A model generated the notes under the pieces. That model was given only the letters and a program-made list of their open reading frames with translations, was not told the DNA's origin and ran no database searches. Made by a program: the position numbers and the translations under genes. From Ariolimax columbianus (taxonomy: Eukaryota; Mollusca; Gastropoda; Stylommatophora; Arionidae), in assembly GCA_036924085.1 (NCBI GenBank), contig JAVGWX010000007.1:106120117-106184116 (forward strand): a DNA stretch of 64,000 nucleotides, given 5' to 3'. Positions 53,617 to 64,000 of the stretch are shown here, one piece after another (positions within the stretch are counted from its first letter, which is position 1; each line of letters starts with the position of its first letter).

Positions 53617-56469
53617 TCAGTTCTGAGATCCATCTTCTAGCTGGGGTGACCAGTTCTGAGATCCATCTTCTAGCTGGGGTGACCAGTTCTGAGATCCATC
53701 TTCTAGCTGGGGTGACCAGTTCTGAGATCCATCTTCTAGCTGGGGTGACCAGTTCTGAGATCCATCTTCTAGCTGATTAGGGTGACCAGTTCTGAGATCC
53801 ATCTTCTAGCTGATTGGGGTGACCAGTTCTGAGATCCATCTTCTAGCTGATTAGGGTGACCAGTTCTGAGATCCATCTTCTAGCTGATTGGGGTGGCCAG
53901 TTCTGAGATCCATCTTCTAGCTGATTAGGGTGACCAGTTCTGAGATCCATCTTCTAGCTGATTATGGTGGCCAGTTCTGAGACCCATCTTCTAGCTGGGG
54001 TGACCAGTTCTGAGATCCATCTTCTTGCTGGGGTGGCCAGTTCTGAGATCCATCTTCTAGCTGGGGTGACCAGTTCTGAGATCCATCTTCTAGCTGGGGT
54101 GACCAGTTCTGATATCCATCTTCTAGCTGGGGTGGCCAGTTCTGAGATACATCTTCTAGCTGGGGTGACCAGTTCTGAGATCCATCTTCTAGCTGGGGTG
54201 GCCAGTTCTGAGATCCATCTTCTAGCTAATTGGGGTGACCAGTTCTGAGATCCATCTTCTAGCTGATTGGGGTGACCAGTTCTGAGATCCATCTTCTAGC
54301 TGATTGGGGTGACCAGTTCTGAGATCCATCTTCTAGCTGATTGGGGTGACCAGTTCTGAGATCCATCTTCTAGCTGATTGGGGTGACCAGTTCTGAGATC
54401 CATCTTCTAGCTGATTGGGGTGACCAATTCTGAGATCCATCTTCTAGCTGATTGGGGTGACCAGTTCTGAGATCCATCTTCTAGCTGATTGGGGTGACCA
54501 GTTCTGAGATCCATCTTCTAGCTGATTGGGGTGACCAGTTCTGAGATCCATCTTCTAGCTGATTGTGGTGACCAGTTCTGAGATCCATCTTCTAGCTGAT
54601 TGGGGTGACCAGTTCTGAGATCCATCTTCTAGCTGATTGGGGTGACCAGTTCTGAGATCCATCTTCTAGCTGATTGGGGTGACCAGTTATGAGACCCATC
54701 TTCTAGCTGATTGGGGTGACCAGTTCTGAGATCCATCTTCTAGCTGATTGGGGTGACCAGTTCTGAGACCCATCTTCTAGCTGATTGGGGTGACCAGTTC
54801 TGAGATCCATCTTCTAGCTGATTAGGGTGACCAGTTCTGAGATCCATCTTCTAGCTGATTGGGGTGGCCAGTTCTGAGATCCATCTTCTAGCTGATTAGG
54901 GTGACCAGTTCTGAGATCCATCTTCTAGCTGATTATGGTGGCCAGTTCTGAGACCCATCTTCTAGCTGGGGTGACCAGTTCTGAGATCCATCTTCTTGCT
55001 GGGGTGGCCAGTTCTGAGATCCATCTTCTAGCTGGGGTGACCAGTTCTGAGATCCATCTTCTAGCTGGGGTGACCAGTTCTGATATCCATCTTCTAGCTG
55101 GGGTGGCCAGTTCTGAGATCCATCTTCTAGCTGGGGTGACCAGTTCTGAGATCCATCTTCTAGCTGGGGTGGCCAGTTCTGAGATCCATCTTCTAGCTAA
55201 TTGGGGTGACCAGTTCTGAGATCCATCTTCTAGCTGATTGGGGTGACCAGTTCTGAGATCCATCTTCTAGCTGATTGGGGTGACCAGTTCTGAGATCCAT
55301 CTTCTAGCTGATTGGGGTGACCAGTTCTGAGATCCATCTTCTAGCTGATTGGGGTGACCAGTTCTGAGATCCATCTTCTAGCTGATTGGGGTGACCAATT
55401 CTGAGATCCATCTTCTAGCTGATTGGGGTGACCAGTTCTGAGATCCATCTTCTAGCTGATTGGGGTGACCAGTTCTGAGATCCATCTTCTAGCTGATTGG
55501 GGTGACCAGTTCTGAGATCCATCTTCTTGCTGGGGTGGCCAGTTCTGAGATCCATCTTCTAGCTGGGGTGACCAGTTCTGAGATCCATCTTCTAGCTGGG
55601 GTGACCAGTTCTGATATCCATCTTCTAGCTGGGGTGGCCAGTTCTGAGATACATCTTCTAGCTGGGGTGACCAGTTCTGAGATCCATCTTCTAGCTGGGG
55701 TGGCCAGTTCTGAGATCCATCTTCTAGCTAATTGGGGTGACCAGTTCTGAGATCCATCTTCTAGCTGATTGGGGTGACCAGTTCTGAGATCCATCTTCTA
55801 GCTGATTGGGGTGACCAGTTCTGAGATCCATCTTCTAGCTGATTGGGGTGACCAGTTCTGAGATCCATCTTCTAGCTGATTGGGGTGACCAGTTCTGAGA
55901 TCCATCTTCTAGCTGATTGGGGTGACCAATTCTGAGATCCATCTTCTAGCTGATTGGGGTGACCAGTTCTGAGATCCATCTTCTAGCTGATTGGGGTGAC
56001 CAGTTCTGAGATCCATCTTCTAGCTGATTGGGGTGACCAGTTCTGAGATCCATCTTCTAGCTGATTGTGGTGACCAGTTCTGAGATCCATCTTCTAGCTG
56101 ATTGGGGTGACCAGTTCTGAGATCCATCTTCTAGCTGATTGGGGTGACCAGTTCTGAGATCCATCTTCTAGCTGATTGGGGTGACCAGTTATGAGACCCA
56201 TCTTCTAGCTGATTGGGGTGACCAGTTCTGAGATCCATCTTCTAGCTGATTGGGGTGACCAGTTCTGAGACCCATCTTCTAGCTGATTGGGGTGACCAGT
56301 TCTGAGATCCATCTTCTAGCTGGGGTGGCCAGTTCTGAGATCCATCTTCTAGCTGGGGTGGCCAGTTCTGAGATCCATCTTCTAGCTGATTGGGGTGACC
56401 AGTTCTGAGATCCATCTTCTAGTTGGGGTGGCCAGTTCTGAGATCCATCTTATAGCTGATTGGGGTGGC
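53617..56469. repeat. 33/37-bp minisatellite, about 79 copies with higher-order duplication
   Basis: Units GACCAGTTCTGAGATCCATC plus a 13- or 17-bp end; the two lengths differ by GATT. Marker variants (CTAATTGGGG at about 54226, 55197 and 55728; GACCAGTTATGAG at about 54681 and 56183) show large blocks repeated at offsets of 971 and 531 bp. Open frames on both strands are repeat by-products. Confidence 0.98.
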
Positions 56470-56689
56470 CCTGAATAGGACTGTTTTGCCAAGGTGATGG
56501 AAACGTCTATTTCTCAGAAAGCAAACATGCTGGTTAATTTTTCACTTAATCATAGTCGGACGATTCCAACACATTCATGGCTGCTCTCGGAAGAAAGAAG
56601 GACAGTTCATCTGTTTTTTATGGCCCTCTTTCTATTTCAAGACATGGTCCTCACATTTAGTCCAATAATATGTGTCTATATTTGAGAGG

Positions 56690-57262
56690 GATGCATACTT
56701 TAGTTCTTTCATATCCCATAGTTTGAGTCGGCTGCATACTTTAGTTCTTTCATATAGCATAGTTTGAGAAGGCTGCATACTTTAGTTCTTTCATATCCCA
56801 TAGTTTGAGTCGGCTGCATACTTTAGTTCTTTCATATCCCATAGTTTGAGTCGGCTGCATACTTTAGTTCTTTCATATAGCATAGTTTGAGAAGGCTGAA
56901 TACTTTAGTTCTTTCATATCCCATAGTTTGAGAAGGCTGTATACTTTAGTTCTTTCATATCCCATAGTTTGAGAAGGCTGAATACTTTAGTTCTTTCATA
57001 TAGCATAGTTTTAGTCGGCTGCATACTTTAGTTCTTTCATATAGCATAGTTTGAGAAGGCTGAATACTTTAGTTCTTTCATATCCCATAGTTTGAGAAGG
57101 CTGTATACTTTAGTTCTTTCATATCCCATAGTTTCAGAAGGCTGAATACTTTAGTTCTTTCATATAGCATAGTTTGAGTCGGCTGCATACTTTAGTTCTT
57201 TCATATCGCATAGTTTGAGAAGGCTGTATACTTTAGTTCTTTCATATCCCATAGTTTGAGAG
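56690..57262. repeat. 41-bp minisatellite, 14 copies
   Basis: Units TGCATACTTTAGTTCTTTCA plus 21 bp; alternatives ATCCCATAG/ATAGCATAG and GAGTCGG/GAGAAGG combine in different orders. Confidence 0.97.
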
Positions 57263-57611
57263 TTTTATTTTCAGTTGCTACTTGTCCTTTAAGGAGTACC
57301 ATATAGTGAGAGATTTTGTTTTTATAATTGTTGTAACTTTATTAAAAATTGATATATACATATAAAGGCTAGGCAGATGCTTTCAAGATGATCACCTCAC
57401 ATTTTGATATCATTTATTGTAATGTAGCATTCCACATAATAATTTAAAACGTAACTAAACAAAAAATACTGAAAATTTATATTGTAAAAAATGCCAAAAC
57501 TCTGCATGTAATTTCTCCTGTGTCTTTGATCAAACACACTTCCTTTTTCTTATGATGATGATCAAGAATATCCCTTCATTATGGACTACAGTCAAAGCTA
57601 CATTTTTTGCA
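57263..57611. other. AT-rich non-coding stretch
   Basis: No gene or RNA recognised; borders a CR1 fragment. Confidence 0.5.
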
Positions 57612-58653
57612 ATCATTTTAGTAACCTCCTCCATGAATTCTAATAAATTTGTTAAGCACGATCTCCCTCTAGTAAACCCATGCTGGCTATTTCTGATTGG
57701 ATAAACTTGTCTAAATGTATTACAATGCTTTCTTTGATTATTGACTCTAACAATTTACAGACTGTGCTCGTTAAACTCACCGGTCTATAATTTGCTGGAT
57801 CTGATTGTTTGCCTTTTCTGAATAAGGGGATCAACCGTGCATCTTTCCAATCCGGTGGAACAATCCGTTTTGTAAGTGATTCAGAACATAATAAAGCCAA
57901 TGGTTTTGCTAGTTGGTCTCTAATTTCATACAGCAATTTTGGATGAATACCATCTTGACCTGGACATTTATCCACTTTCAATCCCTCCAATTTTTTAAAA
58001 ACAATTTCCTCTGTAATACAGATTGATCTTAATCCCGTTGTATCCATGTCTCTTTGAAAAATATCTATAGGCTCTGGGATCTTGGAGCAGTCCTCTTTTG
58101 TGTAGATTGTGCCAAAGTACTGATTGAGCAGATTAGCTGCCTCCCTATTCTCACTTATTATTCTCCCTGTACTGTCTATGAGAGGGCCTACTTTGTCTTT
58201 CGTTCTTTGTTTATTTCTAACATAAGAAAATTAGCTTTTACTGTCAGTCTTGATCCTCTGAGCAAGTTTTTTTAAAAGTCTATTTTAGCTGTTTTATTCA
58301 CTTTCTGAGCTATGTTCTGCTTGTCCAAATATTTTAAATATGTTTCTTTTAATTTACCTGCCTCAATATATTTTGTCCATGCTTTATTTTTAGCTCTTCT
58401 ACATTTAATAAAAATCTAGTTATCCACTTTTTACGCTTGGGGTTTACCTCCCTACATGGAACACATTTCTCTGTTTGCTTTTCCAGAACTGTTTTGAAAC
58501 TTTCCCACTACTGTTCAACCTCTGTTCCTCTGACAATATCTTTCTTAACATCTGGCTTAGAGTAGTAGCACGTGTTTATGTTTACTGCTTTCCCGGCTAT
58601 AAGATTCCAACGGATGATCTGATGGTCACTTGAGCCAAATAGTTTCCCAACGG
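57612..58653 (-). pseudogene. CR1 fragment: endonuclease end, linker and RT fingers
   Basis: From 58653 downward: VGKLFGSSDHQ-IIRW (endonuclease terminal Asp-His), a broken linker, then an open stretch (58047-57652) with DTTGLRSICITEEIVFKKLE, KCPGQDGIHPKLLYEIRDQL, WKDARLIPLFRKGKQSDPAN and YRPVSLTSTVCKLLESIIKE, ending after a frame slip at EEVTK. It is homologous, in opposite orientation, to 60796-61870. Both ends are truncated. Confidence 0.9.
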
Positions 58654-58790
58654 TCTGTGTGTCTTCACTTCCGGCTTTTGCGAGCTCATCTGCTTTCTCG
58701 TTTCCAGGGATCCCACAGTGGGCCGGAATCTACTGTAGGACTAAATCTGTTTTTTTTAGACAGCAATCTTTTGTTGTATTTTAAATGCGG
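58654..58790 (-). pseudogene. RNase H fragment of an RNase H-bearing non-LTR element
   Basis: The minus strand reads LVLQ, stop, IPAHCGIPGNEKADELAKAG-SEDTQTV. The motif IPAHCGIxGNExADxLAK is the last catalytic block of the RNase H found in I/R1/jockey-like elements. It is distinct from the 43.7-kb family (VPSHCNIQGNEEAD) and abuts the CR1 fragment without spacer. Confidence 0.8.
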
Positions 58791-59336
58791 AGCTAAGTTT
58801 GGCGAGAGGTTGGCGGGAGGTTGGCGAGAGGTTGGCGAGCGGTTGGCCCTTCCTGTCACGATGGGACGAATGATCGGTGGTTATAGGCTTTTGAACTTGG
58901 TCTTTCATAAAAAAACCTGTTCAGGTACTACCATCTCCTACCTGCGAACACGTTATGAGTACATCAAACTTGGAGGCGCCCCACATGGCATGCACCTAAT
59001 CAAATTAATTACACCCTGATACAGAAAACCATTACACCCTGATACAGAATCGATTTCGATCCTGGACACAGACTTCTAAATTAAGAACGTGTCCCGGTGC
59101 TGACGTAGGTAGTAAGCATGATTTAGTAATGGGGGACAGCGGATCGAATCCAGTATCAACCATATGTTGTTTTAATGTTAGAGGTCAAATAAACAAAGTC
59201 AGCACACGACGTGACGACAGCAGTGGCGAAGCGGCCTGTAATCCTCATTATAAAAAGCCTTCGAATACTGTATCAGGGGGAGTTGAGTCCTATGACGACA
59301 GACAGGTTTTTGGTGAACAGAGTGAAACGTTCTGAC
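58791..59336. other. unique region with short repeats
   Basis: It contains 4-5 copies of an 11/12-bp phrase GGCGAGAGGTT (58801-58846) and two copies of ATTACACCCTGATACAGAA (near 59009 and 59029). No gene recognised. Confidence 0.55.
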
Positions 59337-59515
59337 GGGGTTAGATGGTCGGGCTTCAAAGACAAGCCACAGCAACGGCACGTGGCTAGATGGACGGGGT
59401 TCAAAGACAAGCCACAGCAACAGCACGTGGCTAGATGGACGGGATTCAGAGACAAGCCCCCGGCAACAGCACGTGGCTAGATGGACGGGATTCAGAGACA
59501 AGCCCCCGGCAACGG
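59337..59515. repeat. 45-bp minisatellite, 4 copies
   Basis: Units GGCTAGATGGACGGGGTTCA plus 25 bp with exact period. Confidence 0.94.
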
Positions 59516-59639
59516 CAGCATTATACAGAGGCCCTTTTGTTGTTGATGCGAAAAGCTATTTCTCCTGACTAACATGGACCTGGATATAGAAACTTTGTTG
59601 TCAGACAGTTTTGGTGGGGTAAGATGGAGACTGTTAACT

Positions 59640-60555
59640 TGTGTTTGGGGAAACAGTGCAGAACGATCAATCCTGGATGACAGACGCTAGACCTACACAC
59701 TTCGTGGGTAGAGGCGGCCATCAGAAGCCTTGTAGCTACAGAAGAAGGGGCAAAAAGCTATACAGCTCCATCAAAACAATTCAAAACGAGACGAAAGAAG
59801 CTGAAAAATACATGCATTTCTCTACAATGTAGGGAGATAGAAGAATGTAGAAACAAGCATTACACAAAGACGGTCTACAAGCTGCTAAAAGATCAGACTA
59901 GGCATCATATGCCTAAATCTGCTATGGTTAGAGATGCCGACGTCAGATGTAGTCTTCCTTCTCAGGTGGACCCAATATTGCTCAACAATGTATGACAGGC
60001 CGTATGCTGGCGTTCTGACTGCACTACTGTAACCGGACACACCTGGAGACGACCAGTCCATCTTAGAGAAGAGAGGCTGAAATGGAGTTAGAGCGCTTAA
60101 AAGTTGGCGAGCTGTAGGGATTGAAAACATGCCAGGAGAATTGATCCAACATGGCGGAGCAACTTCAATCGACATTGTGACTATTTTGTTGTGTGGGTCA
60201 AGATTGGTCAAGATTGGTCAGATGTGTCTAGAACAGTCCCAATGGACACTGTCCTTCATTCCAAGGAGAGGTAACCAGCAGCTATAGAACCATCAGTTGA
60301 ATCAGTCGACTTAGGAAAGTCAATATCTGACTGCACAGATTTCAGCCGGCAGCCGAGAAGATCGAGGGTTAGGAACAAGCTGGCAGGAGCGATGTTTTGG
60401 AACACATCTCTAATAAAGTTTTATAATCAGAGAGGGGAACCGGAGTGTGTACAATCAGCGTTATACATGAACCACGAGTAACTACACGAATCACGATATG
60501 ATGAGAGCCACTGCTCAACAGAGCGGCGGAAATGAGTGAAGTGACGTCGATTCAG
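59640..60555 (+). pseudogene. badly decayed RT relic
   Basis: Scattered but ordered RT motifs: REIEECRNKHYTKTVYKLLK with DQTRHHMPKSAMVRDAD (about 59830-59945), EVEMELERLKVGEL and IENMPGELIQHGGATSIDIV (60080-60180), WTLSFIPRRGNQQL (60240-60280), YRTIS and EKIEG-stop-EQAG (60280-60385). The set matches the pre-palm region of animal LINE-type RTs (VxxALxxLKxGKxxGxDxIPxELxQxGG). Several frameshifts and stops; no palm motif remains. Confidence 0.65.
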
Positions 60556-60557
60556 AG

Positions 60558-60584
60558 CAGAACAGAACAGAACAGAACAGAACA
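60558..60584. repeat. (CAGAA)n short microsatellite
   Basis: Five AGAAC units at the boundary between the RT relic and the CR1 copy. Confidence 0.9.
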
Positions 60585-60589
60585 AGGTA

Positions 60590-61278
60590 AAGATAATATA
60601 TCAATAGTCTCCATAGTGAACGCTCGGATCTATCCAGAAATAAAATGGGATATGGCAGAAGCACTTGTAGAGTCAAAACCTTTTGTTAAGTGCATAACTG
60701 ACAATTTTTTAATTCAACATGTAGAAGCAGCCACCAGAGGCAAAAACATACTTGACCTAGTTTTTACCACAGAGGAAAATATGATTGAAAACGTTACCGT
60801 TGGGGAACTGTTTGGCTCAAGTGACCATCAAATCATCCGTTGGGATCTTATTGCAGGGAAAGAAGTAAACATAAACACGCGAACATACGACTACTCTAAG
60901 GCAGATGATAAGAGAATGAAAGAGGCAGCGAACCACATAATCTGGAAAGATATTGTCGTAGGAACAGATGTTGAACAGGAGTGGGAAAGTTTTAAAACAG
61001 TTCTAGAAACGCTAAAAGAGGAATGTGTTCCATGTAGGGAGGTAAACCCCAAGCGTAAAAAGTGGATAACTAGATTTGTAGTGAAATGTAGAAAAGCAAA
61101 AAATAAAGCATGGAAAAAATATATAGAGGCAGGTAAATCAAAAGAAACATATGTAAAATATTTGGACAAGCAGAACATATCTCAGAAAGCGAATAAAACA
61201 GCAAAAATAGACTTTGAAAAAAAACGTGCTCAGAGGATCAAGACTGACAGTAAAAGCTTCTTCTCTTATGTTGGATAA
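60590..61278 (+). pseudogene. CR1 endonuclease C-terminal half and linker
   Basis: Open frame with IYPEIKWDMAEALVESKPF, FLIQHVEAATRGKNILDLVF, GSSDHQIIRWDL (terminal Asp-His) and a basic linker (KRKKWITRFVVKCRKAKNKA, KTDSKSFFSYVG). The GDFN motif just upstream is already replaced by VNAR, so the nuclease active site is incomplete. Confidence 0.88.
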
Positions 61279-61279
61279 A

Positions 61280-62132
61280 AACAAAGAACGAAAGACAAAG
61301 TAGGACCTCTCATAGACAGTACAGGGAAAATAATAAGTGAGAATAGGGAGGCAGCTAATCTGCTCAATCAGTACTTTGGCACAGTCTTCACAAAAGAGTA
61401 CTGCTCCAAGAGCCTATAGATATTTTTCAAAGAGACATGGATACAGCGGGATTAAGATCAATCTGTATTACAGAGGAAATGGTTTTTTAAAAATTGGAGG
61501 GGTTGAAAGTGAATAAATGTCCAGGTCAAGATGGTATTCATCCAAAATTGCTGTATGAAATTAGAGACCAACTAGCAAAACCATTGGCTATATTATGTTC
61601 TCAATCACTAACAAAAGGGATTGTTCCACGGGATTGGAAAGATGCAGGAGTGATCCCCTTATTAAAAAAGGCAAAAAATCAGATCCAGCAAATTATAGAC
61701 CGGTGAGTTTAACGAGCATAGTCTGTAAATTGTTAGAGTCAATAATCAAAGAAAACATTGTAATGCATTTAGACAAATTTAATCTAATTAGAAATAGTCA
61801 GCATGGGCTTTCTAGAGGGAGATCATGCTTAACAAATCTATTAGAATTCATGGAGGAGGTTACTAAAATCATAGATAAAGGGGAGCCAGTGGATGTTATT
61901 TATCAAGACTTTGCAAAGGCCTTTGATAGAGTTCCTCATCAAAGATTATTTCGAAAGTTAAAATCACATGGAATAGGTGGGGAAGTTGCCAAATGGATTG
62001 AAAATTGGTTACGGGAAGAATGCAGAGGGTGGGCATAAATAAGGAGTACTCTGAGTGGTGTGAAGTGAAAAGTGGTGTGCCACAGGGCTCGGTTTTGGGA
62101 CCAATTTTGTTCTTGATATATATATAAAGGAT
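61280..62132 (+). pseudogene. CR1 RT fingers and palm, frameshifted
   Basis: KVGPLIDSTGKIISENREAA-NLLNQYFGTVFTKE; then in shifted frames LKVNKCPGQDGIHPKLLYEI, NYRPVSLTSIVCKLLESIIK, NSQHGLSRGRSCLTNLLEF, VDVIYQDFAKAFDRVPHQ (motif A) and, in a further frame, SGVPQGSVLGPILFLIYI. A TA slippage in TATATATATA near 62120 causes the last shift. Confidence 0.88.
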
Positions 62133-62960
62133 TTGAACATTGATATGAGATCCATGATTGCAAAATTTGCTGATGACACAAAACTATGCAGTAGTGTCTC
62201 ATCTAAAGCGGAAGTGGATATATTCATGTCGGATTTAGATACAATTCGAGAATGGTCAGTAAGCTGGCAAATGGAGTTTAATGTAGATAAATGTACAGTC
62301 ATCCACATGGGTAGATCCAATATGGAACATAATTACAGAATGGGACAAAACAATATTAGAAAGATAGATAAGGAAAGGGACCTAGGGGTTATAAAAGATC
62401 ATACAGGAAAGGTGAGTGAGCAAGTTAAGGTAGCAGTGAAAAAGGCAAATGCAATGTTAGGTATGATAAAAAGAAATATTAAACATAGGAGCAAGGAAGT
62501 GATCGTCAAACTGTATAAATCTTTAGTTAGACCTAGATTGGAGTACTGTGTACAGGTGTGGAGTCCTTATCGTAGAGGGGACATAAACATGCTAGAAAGA
62601 ATACAGAAAAGAGCGACAAAGATGATAGTGGGATTCCAGAATTATAGTTATGAGGAACGACTCAGAAAAACCGGCCTACAGTGTCTCGAAGAGAGAAGAA
62701 TTCGTGGTGACTTAATACAGGTTTATCAGACGATCAGAAGAATGGATAAATTAGACTATAACAAGTTTTTTTAAATGCAGCCACCTACAGTAACACGAGG
62801 GCATAGCTACAAGCTGACTAAAGAGAGGTCCAGATTAGATATTAGGAAATATTTTTTTAGTCAGAGAGTGGCGTCTGCTTGGAATGCATTGCCAGGGGAG
62901 GTAGTGGAGGCAGGGACAGTTAATGCATTTAAGAATAAACTGGACGCGCATAGCTTTTAG
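62133..62960 (+). pseudogene. CR1 RT motif C to C-terminus
   Basis: KFADDTKLC (motif C intact), WSVSWQMEFNVDKCTVIHMG, ERDLGVIKDHTGKVSEQ, RPRLEYCVQVWSPYRRGDIN and RRIRGDLIQVYQTIRRMDK. A TAA caused by an indel in a T run follows, then the normal end KYFFSQRVASAWNALPGEVV, AFKNKLDAHSF and stop at 62960. Confidence 0.92.
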
Positions 62961-63081
62961 AGCAAGGTGATGTAAATGTAACTGGTTGTATACAGACTCT
63001 GCAGGGTCTTCTAAACCAGTATAAAGACGTTAAGTTAAGTTAAGATGTTGTAACACTCTAGCACACAATCTTAGACAGCTC

Positions 63082-63262
63082 TGCTACTCATGTACACCTA
63101 CAAATGGTACAACTGACCAGGGTGTCACTAACCCTATTCTACTCATGTACACCTACAAATGGTACAACTGACCAGGGTGTCACTAACCCTATTCTACTCA
63201 TGCACACCTACAAATGGTACAAGTGACCAGGGTGTCACTAACCCTATTCTACTCATGTACAC
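63082..63262. repeat. 55-bp tandem repeat, 3.3 copies
   Basis: Units CTACTCATGTACACCTACAA plus 35 bp, period 55. Confidence 0.94.
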
Positions 63263-63270
63263 TTACAAAT

Positions 63271-63520
63271 GGTGCAATGATATGTTGTGCCTGACCCTGA
63301 CGCAACGTCCTGGTCAGTATGTTGTGCCTGACCCTGACGCAACGTCATGGTCAGTATGTTGTGTCTGACCCTGACGCGACGTCCTGGTCAGTATGTTGTG
63401 CCTGACCCTGACGCGACGTCCTGGTCAGTATGTTGTGCCTGACCCTGACGCAACGTCCTGGTCAGTATGTTGTGTCTGACCCTGACGCGACGTCCTGGTC
63501 AGTATGGTGTGCCTGACCGC
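63271..63520. repeat. 37-bp minisatellite, about 6.7 copies
   Basis: Units TGTTGTGCCTGACCCTGACG plus 17 bp; variants GCAACGTC/GCGACGTC alternate. Confidence 0.96.
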
Positions 63521-64000
63521 ACTAGCGTCTCATTCTTCTGAGTGAGGTGTCAATGTCTCCAGCTGGGGTGGATGAGAGAGGGTGAGTGGGAGGTCAACTG
63601 GTTTCTTTCTTTGTTCTGTTGGCCAGACATTCCCTTTCTACTTTGGTTGTGTATGTGTTGGTTGATTTGTTTGCTTGTTTTTTTTTCTTTCTGGCTGGCG
63701 ACATCATGTTTGCTGTGTTGATAAGGTTAGGGTTAGGGTGTCATGTCAGGTAGTTATCTTTATCATTAGAACCTGTAAATGTCCAACAAGAACGCGTCAC
63801 ACATCCTGAACTAGGAACAATTTGACTCATGGCGACAGGTTACTGCGACACCGGACAGACAACCACTAACACGGAAGGTTATCTGGCCGCGCCGGTGACA
63901 CATCAATTTGTCCGCGGGAAAGTAGTCCTTCCCATAGTTGGGATATGTCGAGGATACTTGACGCACACACCTTAGCTACCGGGCACTGACTCACTTAATG
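63521..64000. other. unique sequence to window end
   Basis: No gene recognised. It has a short T run near 63680 and two telomere-like hexamers (63726-63738), too few to mean anything. Confidence 0.5.

Larger units (their letters stand above)
60590..63045 (+). mobile_element. CR1-type retrotransposon, 5'-truncated, longest copy in the window
   Basis: Contains the endonuclease C-terminal half, linker, RT and C-terminus, ending in a 3' untranslated segment and a TTAAGTTAAGTTAAG terminus (63029-63045) shared with the minus-strand copy at 40351. Four frame interruptions are visible (about 61280, 61400, 61670 and 62125) plus an in-frame TAA at 62772. Confidence 0.9.

Noticed and set aside
59129..59160. 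tRNA-like GGATCGAATCCAGT near 59139
   Set aside because: Only a B-box-like phrase; no A box or cloverleaf around it.
63726..63738. Interstitial telomeric repeat (TTAGGG)
   Set aside because: Only about two hexamers; expected by chance.

Overview
This is a eukaryotic, almost certainly metazoan, window with no recognisable host protein-coding gene. It combines CR1-type, RTE-like (annotated in many genomes as craniofacial-development-protein-2-like) and RNase H-bearing I-like non-LTR retrotransposons, a mariner relic, a tRNA-derived SINE and dozens of minisatellites. That mix fits a lophotrochozoan, perhaps a gastropod mollusc, but the species assignment is inference and nothing in the sequence proves it.

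By my tally of intervals, roughly half of the 64 kb is tandem repeat: about 35 arrays with largely unrelated units of 15 to 106 bp. The largest are a 57-bp array at 1-5042, a 21/29-bp array at 9934-12973, a 21/23-bp array at 16412-21482 and a 33/37-bp array at 53617-56469. Nearly all long open reading frames here are by-products of these arrays.

Layout. 1-5042: 57-bp array. 5046-8229: decayed RTE-like element whose reverse transcriptase (RT) is split by a minisatellite made from its own codons. 8231-14195: RT scrap, then several arrays. 14196-16225: endonuclease/linker relic running into a 34-bp array. 16412-26355: mostly arrays. 26680-26869: 5'-truncated tip of the I-like element with a clear 12-bp target-site duplication. 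27172-32514: arrays. 32515-35105: RTE-like insertion, apparently twin-primed (5' half inverted), inside a 27-bp array. 35106-39923: arrays plus a SINE. 40351-41118: CR1 3' end. 41125-48205: minus-strand RT element whose palm region has expanded into a 33/37-bp array; a nearly intact I-like element (43705-46984) sits inside that array. 48217-53616: CR1 scraps, arrays and a mariner relic. 53617-57262: arrays. 57612-63045: CR1 and other RT relics. 63082-63520: two short arrays.

The main theme is the relation between retrotransposons and minisatellites. In two independent RT genes an array lies exactly collinear with the coding sequence and is built from codons of that position. The same two genes also carry young two-copy duplications that keep the reading frame and look like early stages of the process. 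Two other insertions (32515-35105 and 43705-46984) show the reverse: elements landing in existing arrays. The window therefore looks like a place where decaying retrotransposons seed minisatellites and minisatellites receive new retrotransposons.
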